Positions 31,839 to 39,915 of a stretch of DNA of 40,278 nt are shown here, in pieces. How positions within the stretch are numbered: the stretch's first letter is position 1; every line of letters begins with the position of its first letter. The notes beneath the pieces are model-generated. The model searched no databases, was not told the DNA's origin, and saw only the letters and a list, made by a program, of their open reading frames with translations. The DNA is from M0108 sp049654905 (GTDB lineage Bacteria > Pseudomonadota > Gammaproteobacteria > Chromatiales > Chromatiaceae). The translations under genes were made by a program, and so were the position numbers. The stretch spans positions 1 through 40,278 of the forward strand of contig JBASIS010000272.1 of NCBI GenBank assembly GCA_049654905.1, given 5' to 3'.

Positions 31839-32344
31839 GGTTCGAACACCTTTTTCAGGGGGGCCTCGTAGCGCTCCTTGATTTCCTGGACCAGGGCATC
31901 CGGGTCTGGGGCATCCAGGGCATGTACCTGCAGGCTAGAGTGATCCGAACTGAGTTCCAGGGACACGGTGCCCGGCGTCAGGCTGATGGTGTTGGCCAGC
32001 AGGCTGATACCGATCTCGCCCTTGAGATCCAAGGGCACCTCGAAGAAGGCCGGCCTGAGTTGCCCCGGTTTGCCCAGGATGAGCCGGGCCACGGTCAGGT
32101 TGGCCACCAGGATGTCCCACAGGACCACCCCGACGAAGCGCAGCAGGGTCAGGGGCGCATGAAACTGGAGGGTCTCTGGCCAAAAGCGCCGGGTAAAGAG
32201 GGGGATCAGCCAGCCCAACAGCAGCCCGAGCAGGATATGCCCCGGCCCCAGACTGTTGTTGAGCAGGAGCCAAACCAGGACGAGGACCAGGGTCAGCCGA
32301 GGCTGGGACAGCCAGCGCGGGAACGGGGTCATCGAGATTCTCAT
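31820..32344 (-). CDS. mrpE: Mrp antiporter subunit E
   Basis: This 174-residue subunit has N-terminal helices (L-V-L-V-L-V-W-L-L-L-N-N-S) and the family signature W-D-I-L-V-A-N-L-T-V-A-R-L-I-L, followed by the conserved soluble domain with L-L-A-N-T-I-S-L-T-P-G-T-V-S. I give ATG 32344 (GAGAGG just upstream); an internal ATG at 32332 is an alternative start. MrpE supports assembly and activity of the complex. A DsrE-like gene ends 7 bp upstream. Confidence 0.94.
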   Translation of the reverse strand: MRISMTPFPRWLSQPRLTLVLVLVWLLLNNSLGPGHILLGLLLGWLIPLFTRRFWPETLQFHAPLTLLRFVGVVLWDILVANLTVARLILGKPGQLRPAFFEVPLDLKGEIGISLLANTISLTPGTVSLELSSDHSSLQVHALDAPDPDALVQEIKERYEAPLKKVFEPCSPSS

Positions 32345-32351
32345 CAACCTC

Positions 32352-32765
32352 TCAAGGCTTGATATAGGCCGCGCCCTCGTGCTGAAGTTTGGCCAGCCGC
32401 ACCACGCCGGAGGGGGTATACACCACCTCGCCGATGAACTGCTCCGGCTTCAGATTACGGTTTTTAAGGGTGATCTGGCATACCTCAAAGGTCACGCCCC
32501 GTTGGACGAGCGGCTTTATGAGGTTTTCGTAGGGATTGCCCTTGGGATCCTTGGCATCGGTCATGAGGAAATCCACGCCATTGGCATGTGATACCACGGA
32601 GATCTTGGCGAGGGGATCAACATCCAGATGATTTTGGACATTGCGCAAAGCCTTGGGCGCCACCGTCGCATCATCTATGTGATAAACGACGAGGTCCTCA
32701 GCCAGGACTACCGTAGACATCATAACCAAGGCTAGTCCCAATAATAGGTTGCGTATTTTCAGCAT
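32352..32765 (-). CDS. Exported DsrE-family-like protein embedded in the mrp operon
   Basis: This 137-residue protein starts at ATG 32765 with GAGGAAA upstream. The N-terminus (M-L-K-I-R-N-L-L-L-G-L-A-L-V-M-M-S-T-V-V-L-A-E) is a signal peptide cut after V-L-A. The rest has the DsrE fold pattern: alternating strands, V-V-S-H-A-N-G-V-D-F-L, then F-E-V-C-Q-I-T-L-K-N-R-N-L. The single Cys after the F-E-V strand is in the position of the sulfur-carrying Cys in DsrE/DsrF-like proteins. The family handles sulfane sulfur in sulfur-oxidising bacteria, mostly in the cytoplasm; exported versions are less well known. It sits between mrpD and mrpE, 7 bp before mrpE, an unusual place. Confidence 0.8.
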   Translation of the reverse strand: MLKIRNLLLGLALVMMSTVVLAEDLVVYHIDDATVAPKALRNVQNHLDVDPLAKISVVSHANGVDFLMTDAKDPKGNPYENLIKPLVQRGVTFEVCQITLKNRNLKPEQFIGEVVYTPSGVVRLAKLQHEGAAYIKP

Positions 32766-33232
32766 GGTGTTTCCTCTCTGGGGGTTAAGGTCATCTTTTT
32801 TTGGGCCATCGGCATTCTCCAGAATGCCTCGGCTCATTATTCATACTCGAGGCGGACAGGTCTTCGGCCTTTCCGGGCTCCGGCACCGACTGGAGGCGCT
32901 TGCCTTGAAGTTGCGGTCCTGCGGATCAAAGGACTTTTCCCGGTACCGGCCTTCGCAAGCCCCATCCCCATCCTTCCTCGGCATCGGAGGCAAAGTATAG
33001 GGGGTTGACCAAACCCGCGCGAACTGGGATGAGGAGCCGCTTGCCGATCGGTGCAGCTACTACCATGACCAGCCCGCAGGATCCCCGCCTCGCCATACCG
33101 GCGCCCCTGCCCGACTCTCGCTCAGCACCTCCGGGAGTTACCTGCACCTGGCCAGCGGAAAGCTATCACCAGCGCCACTCATTCTTCGGCCTGTAGCGGG
33201 AGGGCCATGGGCTGATAGGTCCAACCCCCGGA
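32766..33232. other. Gap between mrpD and the DsrE-like gene
   Basis: About 467 bp without a convincing gene; short open frames here look random. A perfect 7-bp stem with a 4-base loop lies at 32811-32828, and the minus-strand TATACT at 32999-32994 could be a -10 of a separate promoter for the DsrE-like and downstream mrpEFG genes, although no -35 is visible at the right distance. No rRNA, tRNA or repeat is seen. Confidence 0.5.
32811..32828. other. Short stem-loop upstream of the DsrE-like gene
   Basis: GGCATTC and GAATGCC form a perfect 7-bp stem around TCCA. It sits 46 bases upstream of the DsrE-like start, so it would be in the leader of that transcript. No T run follows on the minus strand, which argues against a terminator. 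Confidence 0.45.
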
Positions 33233-34741
33233 TCACCCCTCTGCCAAGACAGCCTGGATATAGAGCCCCGGCTCCAGCAACTGATCCGCGATTGCGGTCA
33301 TTACCTCCAGCCAGGTTCCAGCCCCAAAGGTCAGAAGCAAAGTTAGCATGAGGAGGCCGATGGCGGGGCCCAGGGTCACGGGCCGGTTGCTCACCACCAC
33401 CGTCCCCGGGACAGCCGCCGACCGGAAGAAGAGGAGGCTCCCGGAGCGGGCCAGGGCCAGGATGCCCAGCAGGCCGCTCGTCAGGACGATCCCCAGGACC
33501 CAGGGCCAGGGCCAGGCCGGATGGTCCAGGGCTGCCCGCAGCAGCAGGAACTTGCCGATAAAGCCTGAGAGGGGCGGCAGACCCGCCAGCAGCACGGCGC
33601 ACAGGAAAAAAAGGGCCCCAACCAGGGGGGCTGAGTGGATATCCGGCGCGGGCTCGAAGCGATCACCGATCGCCCCCCGCCCCTGGGCGATGCGGTCCGT
33701 CAGGAGAAAGAGGGCGGCGGCGGCAAAGGTCGAGTGCGGCAGGTAATAGAGACCGGCGGCGATGGCCTCCCGATCGCCCAGACCGAAGGCGATGAGCAGG
33801 GTCCCCACCGAGGCGATCACCAGGTAGGCGGCTTGATCCGTCAGGCGCCGGGCACCCAGGGCCCCTACCATGCCGGCCATCAGGGTCACCAGGGCCAGGG
33901 GCAGGAGCCAGTCCTGGTAGAGGCCCGTGAAGCCCGGGGCGGCGTCGCCGAGCATCAGGGTGGCGACGCGCAGGATGGCGTAAGCGCCCACCTTGGTCAT
34001 GATGGCGAAGAGGGCCGCCACCGGGGCACTGGCGCGGCCATAGGTGGCGGGCAGCCAGAGGTGCAGAGGCAGGAGCGCCGCCTTGAGGGCGAAGACGCCA
34101 AACAGCAGCAGGACCGCCGTGCGCGCCGGACCCAGGTTGGCCTCCGGCGTCTGGGTCATGAGCAGAGCCAGATGAGCCAGGTTCAGGGTGCCGAAGAGGC
34201 CATAGAGGAGGCCGGCGGCGATCAGGAAGAGGGCGGAACCGGCTAGGTTGATCACCACATAGTGCAGGTTCGCAAGGATCCGGGCGGCGCCACCGCCATG
34301 CAGGGCCAGGCCGTAGGAGGCCAGCAGCAGGACCTCGAAGAAGACGAAAAGGTTAAACAGATCGCCGGTGAGGAAGGCCCCGTTGAGGCCAAACAACTGC
34401 AACTGGAAGAGGACATGAAAGTGTCGGCCCTGGGCATCCAGGCCCTGGCAGGCGTGCCAGAGGGCGAACAGGGCCAGCAGGGCCGTGATCAGCAGCATCC
34501 AGGCCGCCAGCCGATCCGCCACCAGCACGATACCGTAGGGCGCGGGCCAGTTGCCCAGGGCATGGGTCAGGATGGCACCGTCCAGGGTGGCATCCAGCAA
34601 GGCCATGGCCAACAGGACCTGTATCGCCACTGACAGGAGCCCCAGGCCGCGCCGCCAGCGCAGGTTCCCTTCCCGGAACAAGAGCAGCACCACCCCCACC
34701 ACCAGGGGGACCAGGACGGGGGCTATGGCCAGATCACTCAT
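33233..34741 (-). CDS. mrpD: Mrp antiporter subunit D
   Basis: This 502-residue protein belongs to the proton-pumping NADH dehydrogenase subunit family (NuoL/M/N-like). It has about 14 membrane helices. The first conserved Glu region (F-V-F-F-E-V-L-L-L-A-S-Y-G-L) and the Lys-bearing helices (L-F-G-V-F-A-L-K-A-A-L-L-P-L-H-L-W-L-P, then A-L-F-A-I-M-T-K-V-G-A-Y) typical of MrpD are present. ATG 34741 (M-S-D-L-A-I-A-P-V-L) overlaps mrpC by 8 bp. It conducts ions within the complex. The next gene in the direction of transcription is 467 bp away. Confidence 0.95.
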   Translation of the reverse strand: MSDLAIAPVLVPLVVGVVLLLFREGNLRWRRGLGLLSVAIQVLLAMALLDATLDGAILTHALGNWPAPYGIVLVADRLAAWMLLITALLALFALWHACQGLDAQGRHFHVLFQLQLFGLNGAFLTGDLFNLFVFFEVLLLASYGLALHGGGAARILANLHYVVINLAGSALFLIAAGLLYGLFGTLNLAHLALLMTQTPEANLGPARTAVLLLFGVFALKAALLPLHLWLPATYGRASAPVAALFAIMTKVGAYAILRVATLMLGDAAPGFTGLYQDWLLPLALVTLMAGMVGALGARRLTDQAAYLVIASVGTLLIAFGLGDREAIAAGLYYLPHSTFAAAALFLLTDRIAQGRGAIGDRFEPAPDIHSAPLVGALFFLCAVLLAGLPPLSGFIGKFLLLRAALDHPAWPWPWVLGIVLTSGLLGILALARSGSLLFFRSAAVPGTVVVSNRPVTLGPAIGLLMLTLLLTFGAGTWLEVMTAIADQLLEPGLYIQAVLAEG

Positions 34742-35066
34742 GGTTCGCCTCCCCATCCACCTGGTCGGTCCCCAACTCCGCCCGGGCCTTGAGCGCCAGC
34801 AGGATGACAAAGGCCGTCATGGCGAAGCCGATGACGATCGCGGTGAGCACCAGAGCCTGGGGCAAGGGGTCGGCGTACCCGGAGGGGCCAAGGCCAATCA
34901 CCGGCGGCCGGCCGATCACCAGCCGCCCGGAGGCAAAGAGGAAGAGATTGACGGCGTAGGAAAGGAGCGTAAGCCCCAGCACCACCGAGAAAGTCTGGGC
35001 CCGCAGCAGCAAATAGACGCCACAGGTGGTCAGCACGCCGACCAGGACGGAGATGATGGCCTCCAT
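34734..35066 (-). CDS. mrpC: Mrp antiporter subunit C
   Basis: This 110-residue subunit is homologous to NuoK. It has three membrane helices with the G-V-Y-L-L-L ... L-G-L-T-L-L-S-Y-A-V-N-L-F-L-F core and the P-L-P-Q-A-L-V-L-T-A-I-V-I-G-F-A motif of MrpC/MnhC. The start lies directly after the mrpA stop (abutting) and the end overlaps mrpD. Length and motifs are normal. Confidence 0.95.
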   Translation of the reverse strand: MEAIISVLVGVLTTCGVYLLLRAQTFSVVLGLTLLSYAVNLFLFASGRLVIGRPPVIGLGPSGYADPLPQALVLTAIVIGFAMTAFVILLALKARAELGTDQVDGEANHE

Positions 35067-37898
35067 TCAGCCTTCCCTCCCCGTGGCCATCGCCTCCGGC
35101 GCGCCGGCTGGCCCGGTCTCCCGGGTAGCATCGTGCATCAAGCCCAGATGGATGAGGATCAACAAGGTCGCCCCCACCACCACCAGCCACACCCCCAGGT
35201 CGAAGATCATGGCGGAGGCCAACTCGAATTCACCCACCAGGGGCCAGTCGAAATGACCGAAGGTCGTCGTCAGGAAGGGATAGCCAAGGAGAAAGCTCGC
35301 CAGGCCCACGAGGGTGGCGATGAGCAGGCCAGCGCCGATCAGGGGCTGCATCCTGCCCGGCAAGCGCTCTTGTGTCCAGGCCACGCCATTGGCCAGATAC
35401 TGCAGAATGAGGGCGATGGCGGTAACGAGGCCGGCGATAAAGCCACCGCCCGGTAGGTTATGGCCCCGGAGCAGAATAAAGACGGCCATCAGCAAAGTCA
35501 GGGGCAATACCAGGCGCGCCAGCGAAGACAGGATGATGGGATGCGCGTCCCGGTTCCAGAGCCGGCCCAGGTCATCGCCAGCCTGGCCCGCCAGCCGGAG
35601 ATGCTCCAGCATGGCGTGGATCGCCAGACCCGCCAGGGCCAGGACCGTGATCTCGCCCAGGGTATCGAAGCCACGAAAATCCACCAGGATGACATTGACC
35701 ACGTTATGGCCACCGCCGCCGGGAATGCTGTTTTCCAGGAAATAGCCGGCGATGCTCTCGTAGGGCCGGGTCAGCAGGGCCCAGGTCAGGGCGCTCATGC
35801 CGAGACCCGCGAACAAGGCCACCACCAGATCCCGGATGCGCCGGAGGCGATGAGACTCCGGGCGCGAGCTCTGTGGGAGGAAAAAGAGAGCCAGCAGCAG
35901 AAGGATGACGGTCACCACTTCGACGGACAATTGGGTCAAGGCCAGGTCGGGGGCGGAGAAGATGACAAAAATCAGGGCGACCATGAGGCCGACGGCACCC
36001 AGGAGGATGAGGCCGAGAAAGCGCTGGCAATGCCAGATCAGGGTCGCGAGGGCCGCCCCGACCATGATGGTACTGGCCACCAGGCTGACGACGTCGAGGG
36101 GCAGCAAGGGCAAGGGCCCCGTCAAGGAGGAGCCGGAGCCGAGCCAACCCGCGGTCCCCAGTACCAAGGCCGAGATGAGAAAGGTCAACAGTAGCCGTTG
36201 CAGGGAGGCCTTACCCAGCCAGGCCGTGGCACCCTGGGCCAGAAGCACCAGGCTGTGCAGCGCCCAATCATAGCCCCGCCGGGCGTCGATCCGATCCCCC
36301 ACCCGATCCCACCAGGCATAGAGGGGCGTGCGCGCGGCGTAGATGAGGACGCCGCCGGTCATGGCGATGAGACTCATGAAGACGGCGGGGCTAAAGCCAT
36401 GCCAGAGGGCCAGGTCATGGACCGGCGGCGGCCCTTGAAGCACGGCGGCTACCGCCAGATTCAGGATCGGCTCCACCGTCAGGGCCGGGGCCACGCCCAC
36501 CAGAAGGCAAAGGACGACCAGCACCTCCACCGGTACCCGCATCCAGCGCGGCGGCTCGTGGGGCTGGTGGGGTAAGTCCACCGGCTCCCCATTGAAAAAG
36601 ACATCGTGGACAAACCGCAGGGAATAGGCGACCGCGAAGGCCCCCGCGAGGGTGGCCGCCACCGGCACCAACCAACCAAGCCACAGGGTTCCGGCGACCG
36701 CGACGGCCTCCCCAAAGAACATCTCCTTGGACAGAAAGCCATTGAAGAGGGGTACACCGGCCATGGCCGAGGCCGCTACCATGGCCAGGGTGCCCGTGTA
36801 GGGCATGGCGCGCCAGAGCCCGTTGATGCGCCGCATGTCTCGGGTGCCGGTCTCGTGATCGATGATGCCGGCGGCCATGAAGAGGCCCGCCTTGAAGGTG
36901 GCGTGGTTGATGATGTGAAAGACCCCGGCCACCGCCGCCAGGGGGGTACCGATGCCGAAAAGGACCGTGATCAGGCCCAAATGACTGATAGTGGAATAGG
37001 CCAGCAGGCCCTTGATATCATGCTGGAAAAGGGCGATGACGGCCCCGGTCAGCAAGGTCATCATGCCAAAGCCCGTCACGAAATAGTTCCATTCCCAGGT
37101 CCCCGACAGGGCCGGAAAGAGGCGCGCCAGCAGGAAGACCCCGGCCTTGACCATGGTCGCCGAATGCAGATAGCTCGAGACCGGCGTGGGCGCCGCCATG
37201 GCGTGGGGTAGCCAGAAGTGGAACGGGAACTGAGCGGATTTGGTGAAGATCCCGAGCAGGATCAGGAGCAGGGTCGGCCCGTAAAGAGGGTGGGCGCGGA
37301 TGAGATCCCCCGAGGCCAGGACGACGTTCAACTCATAGCTGCCGGTCATCTGGCCAAGGAGCAGAATGCCGCCGAAGAGGGCCAGGCCACCGGCACCGGT
37401 CATCGCCAGGGCCATGCGGGCGCCCTGGCGGGCATCCTCGCGCTGACGCCAGTAACCGATGAGCAAGAAGGAGATCAGACTGGTCAGCTCCCAGAACATC
37501 AGCATCTGGATCAGGTTCTCCGACAGCACCACCCCCAGCATGGCGCCCATGAACAAGAGCAGATAGGCGTAGAGGCGCCCCAGGTTGTCCTGTTCGGACA
37601 GGTAATAGCGGGCATAGAGGACGACCAGGCCACCGATGCCGAGGATGAGGCCGGCAAAGAGGAGGCCCAGGCCATCCAGGCGAAAGGCAATATCCAGCCC
37701 CACCGCGGGCAGCCAGGTGAAGCGCTCGATGCGCGTCTCCCCCGCCACCAGGGGATCCAGGAGGGAGAGGATCAGGATCACCGGGGCCAGCACGACCAGG
37801 AGGGTGACGAGAATAGCGGTGGGTCGGCCCAGCCTGCTGGCCCAGGCCACCCCCAGGGCGCCCAGGAAGGGCAAGAGGACGACAAGCAGGAGAGTCAT
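35067..37898 (-). CDS. mrpA: Mrp antiporter subunit A fused to subunit B (MrpAB/PhaAB)
   Basis: This 943-residue membrane protein starts at ATG 37898, with AGGTGG 8 bases upstream; a GTG at 37910 is less likely. The N-terminal two thirds is NuoL-like, with F-W-E-L-T-S-L-I-S-F-L-L-I-G, the Lys helix I-F-T-K-S-A-Q-F-P-F-H-F-W-L-P and H-S-A-T-M-V-K-A-G-V. It continues into an MrpA C-terminal region with A-P-D-L-A-L-T-Q-L-S-V-E-V (NuoJ-like), and finally an MrpB domain with L-R-G-H-N-L-P-G-G-G-F-I-A-G-L. The A-B fusion is usual for the group 2 (Pha-type) operons of proteobacteria. The operon exchanges monovalent cations for protons and supports pH or salt tolerance. Confidence 0.95.
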   Translation of the reverse strand: MTLLLVVLLPFLGALGVAWASRLGRPTAILVTLLVVLAPVILILSLLDPLVAGETRIERFTWLPAVGLDIAFRLDGLGLLFAGLILGIGGLVVLYARYYLSEQDNLGRLYAYLLLFMGAMLGVVLSENLIQMLMFWELTSLISFLLIGYWRQREDARQGARMALAMTGAGGLALFGGILLLGQMTGSYELNVVLASGDLIRAHPLYGPTLLLILLGIFTKSAQFPFHFWLPHAMAAPTPVSSYLHSATMVKAGVFLLARLFPALSGTWEWNYFVTGFGMMTLLTGAVIALFQHDIKGLLAYSTISHLGLITVLFGIGTPLAAVAGVFHIINHATFKAGLFMAAGIIDHETGTRDMRRINGLWRAMPYTGTLAMVAASAMAGVPLFNGFLSKEMFFGEAVAVAGTLWLGWLVPVAATLAGAFAVAYSLRFVHDVFFNGEPVDLPHQPHEPPRWMRVPVEVLVVLCLLVGVAPALTVEPILNLAVAAVLQGPPPVHDLALWHGFSPAVFMSLIAMTGGVLIYAARTPLYAWWDRVGDRIDARRGYDWALHSLVLLAQGATAWLGKASLQRLLLTFLISALVLGTAGWLGSGSSLTGPLPLLPLDVVSLVASTIMVGAALATLIWHCQRFLGLILLGAVGLMVALIFVIFSAPDLALTQLSVEVVTVILLLLALFFLPQSSRPESHRLRRIRDLVVALFAGLGMSALTWALLTRPYESIAGYFLENSIPGGGGHNVVNVILVDFRGFDTLGEITVLALAGLAIHAMLEHLRLAGQAGDDLGRLWNRDAHPIILSSLARLVLPLTLLMAVFILLRGHNLPGGGFIAGLVTAIALILQYLANGVAWTQERLPGRMQPLIGAGLLIATLVGLASFLLGYPFLTTTFGHFDWPLVGEFELASAMIFDLGVWLVVVGATLLILIHLGLMHDATRETGPAGAPEAMATGREG

Positions 37899-38001
37899 GA
37901 TGCGCGCCACCTGGCGTCGCCATCCTGGGGGGATATTGGGTCGATGACGCTGGCCCCGTCACCAACCCCGGGGTCAAATACCGAGCAGGCGGGGATCACC
38001 A

Positions 38002-38808
38002 TTATGACCGGGGTGGAGCGGGAGGCGCCGAGGGTTGGGGTATGGCAGGGGCTGCGGCGGGCCCGGGCGGAGGACCCGGATAAACATAGCCCCGAAAGTC
38101 TGGATTTCGCCAATCCGCCGTGCCGAGACGCTCCGCCGGAGGACGCAAGCGCGAGGTATAGTCCAACACCGCCATTTCCTCGCGCGGCGCGAAGCCCTTG
38201 ATTTGCTCAACCATTTTTGGGTCCGAGTTCCGGCGCCTGCCGTCCCGTATCGCATCGAACTGACGCACCAGGTAGTTGAAGTGCTGGCCCGCGATGGCCG
38301 GCGTATGCTCCTGCTCATCCCCCTGCCCCCGGTCGCCATGACACTTGGCGCAATTGTCCTGGTAAAGCTGGGCACCCAGTTCCAGATCGGTGCCCGGCCC
38401 CACCCCGTTTTGGGGATTCATGGGGAGTTGCGCCAGATAGGCCGCGACGTCGGCAATATTCTGGGGACCGCCCAGGACACGCGGCACCGAGAAGGGATAC
38501 ATGAGGGGGTTATCGCGGTTGCGCGCCCGGATGTCGGCCAACTGTTTGATGATGACGGTCCGATGTTGACCGGCAATCTGCGGATAGGTCCCATCGAGAG
38601 TTCCCCAGCCCTCGGGCCGGTGACAAACGGCGCAGGTGATGTAGGCCTTGTGGCCGTTGGCGGGGTTCGGGGTCAGCGCCAGCACCTCTTCGTACTCGGC
38701 CTGGGCGATCTCCGCCGGGGTGGATGCCGCCACTGGGCCCGCCACCAGGACCAACCCCAGGCTGGTCAGGGCCAGCCAGCGGCACCCAGGGACAATCCGC
38801 GTCTTCAT
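38002..38808 (-). CDS. Diheme cytochrome c (c4 type), exported
   Basis: This 268-residue protein begins with a signal peptide (W-L-A-L-T-S-L-G-L-V-L-V-A-G-P-V-A-A-S) cut near residue 28. Two heme-attachment sites, C-A-V-C-H and C-A-K-C-H, lie in two similar halves; each half also has Q-I-A-G-Q-H or A-I-A-G-Q-H and a later Met (N-P-L-M-Y, and P-K-M or E-E-M) that could be the axial ligand. This two-domain layout is that of cytochrome c4, a periplasmic electron carrier to terminal oxidases or in sulfur oxidation. The C-terminus is a Pro/Ala-rich tail (P-P-P-G-P-A-A-A) not usual in c4. Its start is 174 bp from the end of the CBS gene. Confidence 0.88.
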   Translation of the reverse strand: MKTRIVPGCRWLALTSLGLVLVAGPVAASTPAEIAQAEYEEVLALTPNPANGHKAYITCAVCHRPEGWGTLDGTYPQIAGQHRTVIIKQLADIRARNRDNPLMYPFSVPRVLGGPQNIADVAAYLAQLPMNPQNGVGPGTDLELGAQLYQDNCAKCHGDRGQGDEQEHTPAIAGQHFNYLVRQFDAIRDGRRRNSDPKMVEQIKGFAPREEMAVLDYTSRLRPPAERLGTADWRNPDFRGYVYPGPPPGPAAAPAIPQPSAPPAPPRS

Positions 38809-38982
38809 ATCTGCCTCCTAAAGGTCCGGAGAAGGAGCCCACCAGGGGGCTCGCACCCTGTGCCATCGCGGTTTCGGAAACCTGGCCGGCGACGCCACGG
38901 GCCAGGTTTGCTATTCCAGACTGACTATGACCAGACCCCCAATCTAGGGTTCCCAGCCAATCGCGCCCGGGGCCAGGCCGGG

Positions 38983-39447
38983 CTATTTGGACTTGAGAGT
39001 ACCCGCCACGTTAGCGTGGAAGATAGCCTTGTGGACATCACCCAAACTCAGGACACCCACCAGGATGCCATTCTCGGCCACCGGGATGCGGCGGAATTTG
39101 TTGCGGACCATGATGGTCGTGGCCCGCAGCACATGCATATCCGGCGTCACCGCGATGGGATTGCGGGTCATGAGATCGGACACATAGAGGTCGAGAACTT
39201 CCGCGTACCGGCCCATTTCCAAGTCGAGATCCACGTTGCCCAGGCCCTCCTCCATCAGGCGCTCGAAGGTAGGGAAAAGATGGTGGAGCAGGTCTTTCTC
39301 GGCGATGAAGCCGATAAGAGTGCCGTCCTCCTCCGTGACCGGTAAACCGTGGTAACGGTAAAGGCACATCAGGGAGGCAACTTCCATCACCCGGGTATCG
39401 GGACGCACCGCGCGCACCGCCTTGTTCATGACGTCTCTGACTTGCAT
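38983..39447 (-). CDS. CBS-pair domain protein
   Basis: This 154-residue cytoplasmic protein is made of a CBS pair only. First motif: V-R-D-V-M-N-K ... V-x-x-V-A-S-L-M ... H-G-L-P-V-T-E-E-D-G-T-L-I-G-F-I-A-E-K-D-L-L. Second: V-S-D-L-M-T-R-N-P-I-A-V ... I-P-V-A-E-N-G-I-L-V-G-V-L-S-L-G-D-V-H-K-A-I. CBS pairs bind adenosyl nucleotides and act as energy sensors; partners are not known here. The start at 39447 has CGGAGAA 9 bases upstream; a longer frame upstream is not supported. It is alone and divergent from nrdA. Confidence 0.9.
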   Translation of the reverse strand: MQVRDVMNKAVRAVRPDTRVMEVASLMCLYRYHGLPVTEEDGTLIGFIAEKDLLHHLFPTFERLMEEGLGNVDLDLEMGRYAEVLDLYVSDLMTRNPIAVTPDMHVLRATTIMVRNKFRRIPVAENGILVGVLSLGDVHKAIFHANVAGTLKSK

Positions 39448-39540
39448 GGAATCAGTTCTCCGTTGGATTTTTATGAATATCAGCCGATCTGGCGGTCCCC
39501 CGCTCGGGATTCGCCGTCCCCCTCCAGCGATCGTCGCGGG

Positions 39541-39546
39541 ATTATA
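39541..39546 (-). promoter_or_regulatory. Candidate -10 box of the CBS gene promoter
   Basis: The minus strand carries a perfect TATAAT at 39546-39541, about 95 bp upstream of the CBS gene start, with no good TTGACA at 16-18 bases upstream (the best is a weak ATCACA). The leader would be about 90 nt. Confidence 0.4.
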
Positions 39547-39632
39547 CCCGCCATGGCCGCCTTGTGTGATTCCTGGCGCTGTCATTTTTGGCCCCGGTAA
39601 CCCAGGCCCGCCGCGCCGCGTCCAGGGTTGAT

Positions 39633-39641
39633 TTATCCACA
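39633..39641 (+). promoter_or_regulatory. DnaA box (perfect)
   Basis: TTATCCACA is an exact match to the high-affinity DnaA box. It lies about 275 bp upstream of the nrdA start. Confidence 0.75.
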
Positions 39642-39709
39642 AGCACCACCGCTCCCAAGTCGCGCCAGCGCTCGGAAAAGGGGCTACCAGGGGACCCGGA
39701 AACCCAAAA

Positions 39710-39718
39710 TCATCCACA
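39710..39718 (+). promoter_or_regulatory. DnaA box, one mismatch
   Basis: TCATCCACA differs from TTATCCACA at one position and is in the same orientation as the box at 39633, with a further copy 11 bp on. Confidence 0.5.
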
Positions 39719-39720
39719 GG

Positions 39721-39729
39721 CCATCCACA
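39721..39729 (+). promoter_or_regulatory. DnaA box, two mismatches
   Basis: CCATCCACA is 11 bp after the previous box in the same orientation, about one helical turn, so the two could bind DnaA cooperatively. Confidence 0.4.
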
Positions 39730-39756
39730 GCCTACTCACCGCCACAAGCCCCTTAA

Positions 39757-39772
39757 CCACAATATCTAGTGG
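39757..39772 (+). promoter_or_regulatory. NrdR box 1 upstream of nrdA
   Basis: CCACAATATCTAGTGG fits the NrdR consensus acaCwAtATaTwGtgt in almost all conserved positions. It directly precedes the -35 element of the presumed nrdA promoter. Confidence 0.8.
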
Positions 39773-39802
39773 TTGACGCTGATCGCCAACCCTGGATATT
39801 GT
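39773..39802 (+). promoter_or_regulatory. Presumed nrdA promoter between the NrdR boxes
   Basis: TTGACG (39773-39778) and TATTGT (39797-39802) are separated by 18 bases. The -35 directly follows NrdR box 1 and the -10 lies inside box 2, so NrdR bound to both would block RNA polymerase when dATP is high. Confidence 0.55.
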
Positions 39803-39804
39803 GC
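39789..39804 (+). promoter_or_regulatory. NrdR box 2 upstream of nrdA
   Basis: ACCCTGGATATTGTGC matches the consensus less closely but keeps the outer C..., ATAT and TTGTG elements. Its start is 32 bp after box 1, three helical turns, the usual spacing of NrdR box pairs, and it covers the -10 of the presumed promoter. Confidence 0.7.
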
Positions 39805-39915
39805 CATCCCACCTTATCGACCCCGCTAGCCACAGCCCCGGTTAATCCGGAAGTGGTCGGTAAAGCCCCGACAACCCCCCTGCCACCCCCGACTGCCCCA
39901 TCATTGAGGAGAGCC

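Noticed and set aside
32811..32828. Terminator between mrpD and the DsrE-like gene
   Set aside because: The stem is short and is followed on the minus strand by mixed sequence and an A run, not a T run; it also lies close to the DsrE-like start rather than the mrpD end.
33005..33196. 63-residue plus-strand frame in the mrpD-dsrE gap
   Set aside because: No ribosome-binding site, no domain and random-looking composition.
34551..35456. 301-residue plus-strand frame across mrpC
   Set aside because: Shadow frame opposite three membrane-protein genes, Gln/His/Gly-rich, no recognisable domain.
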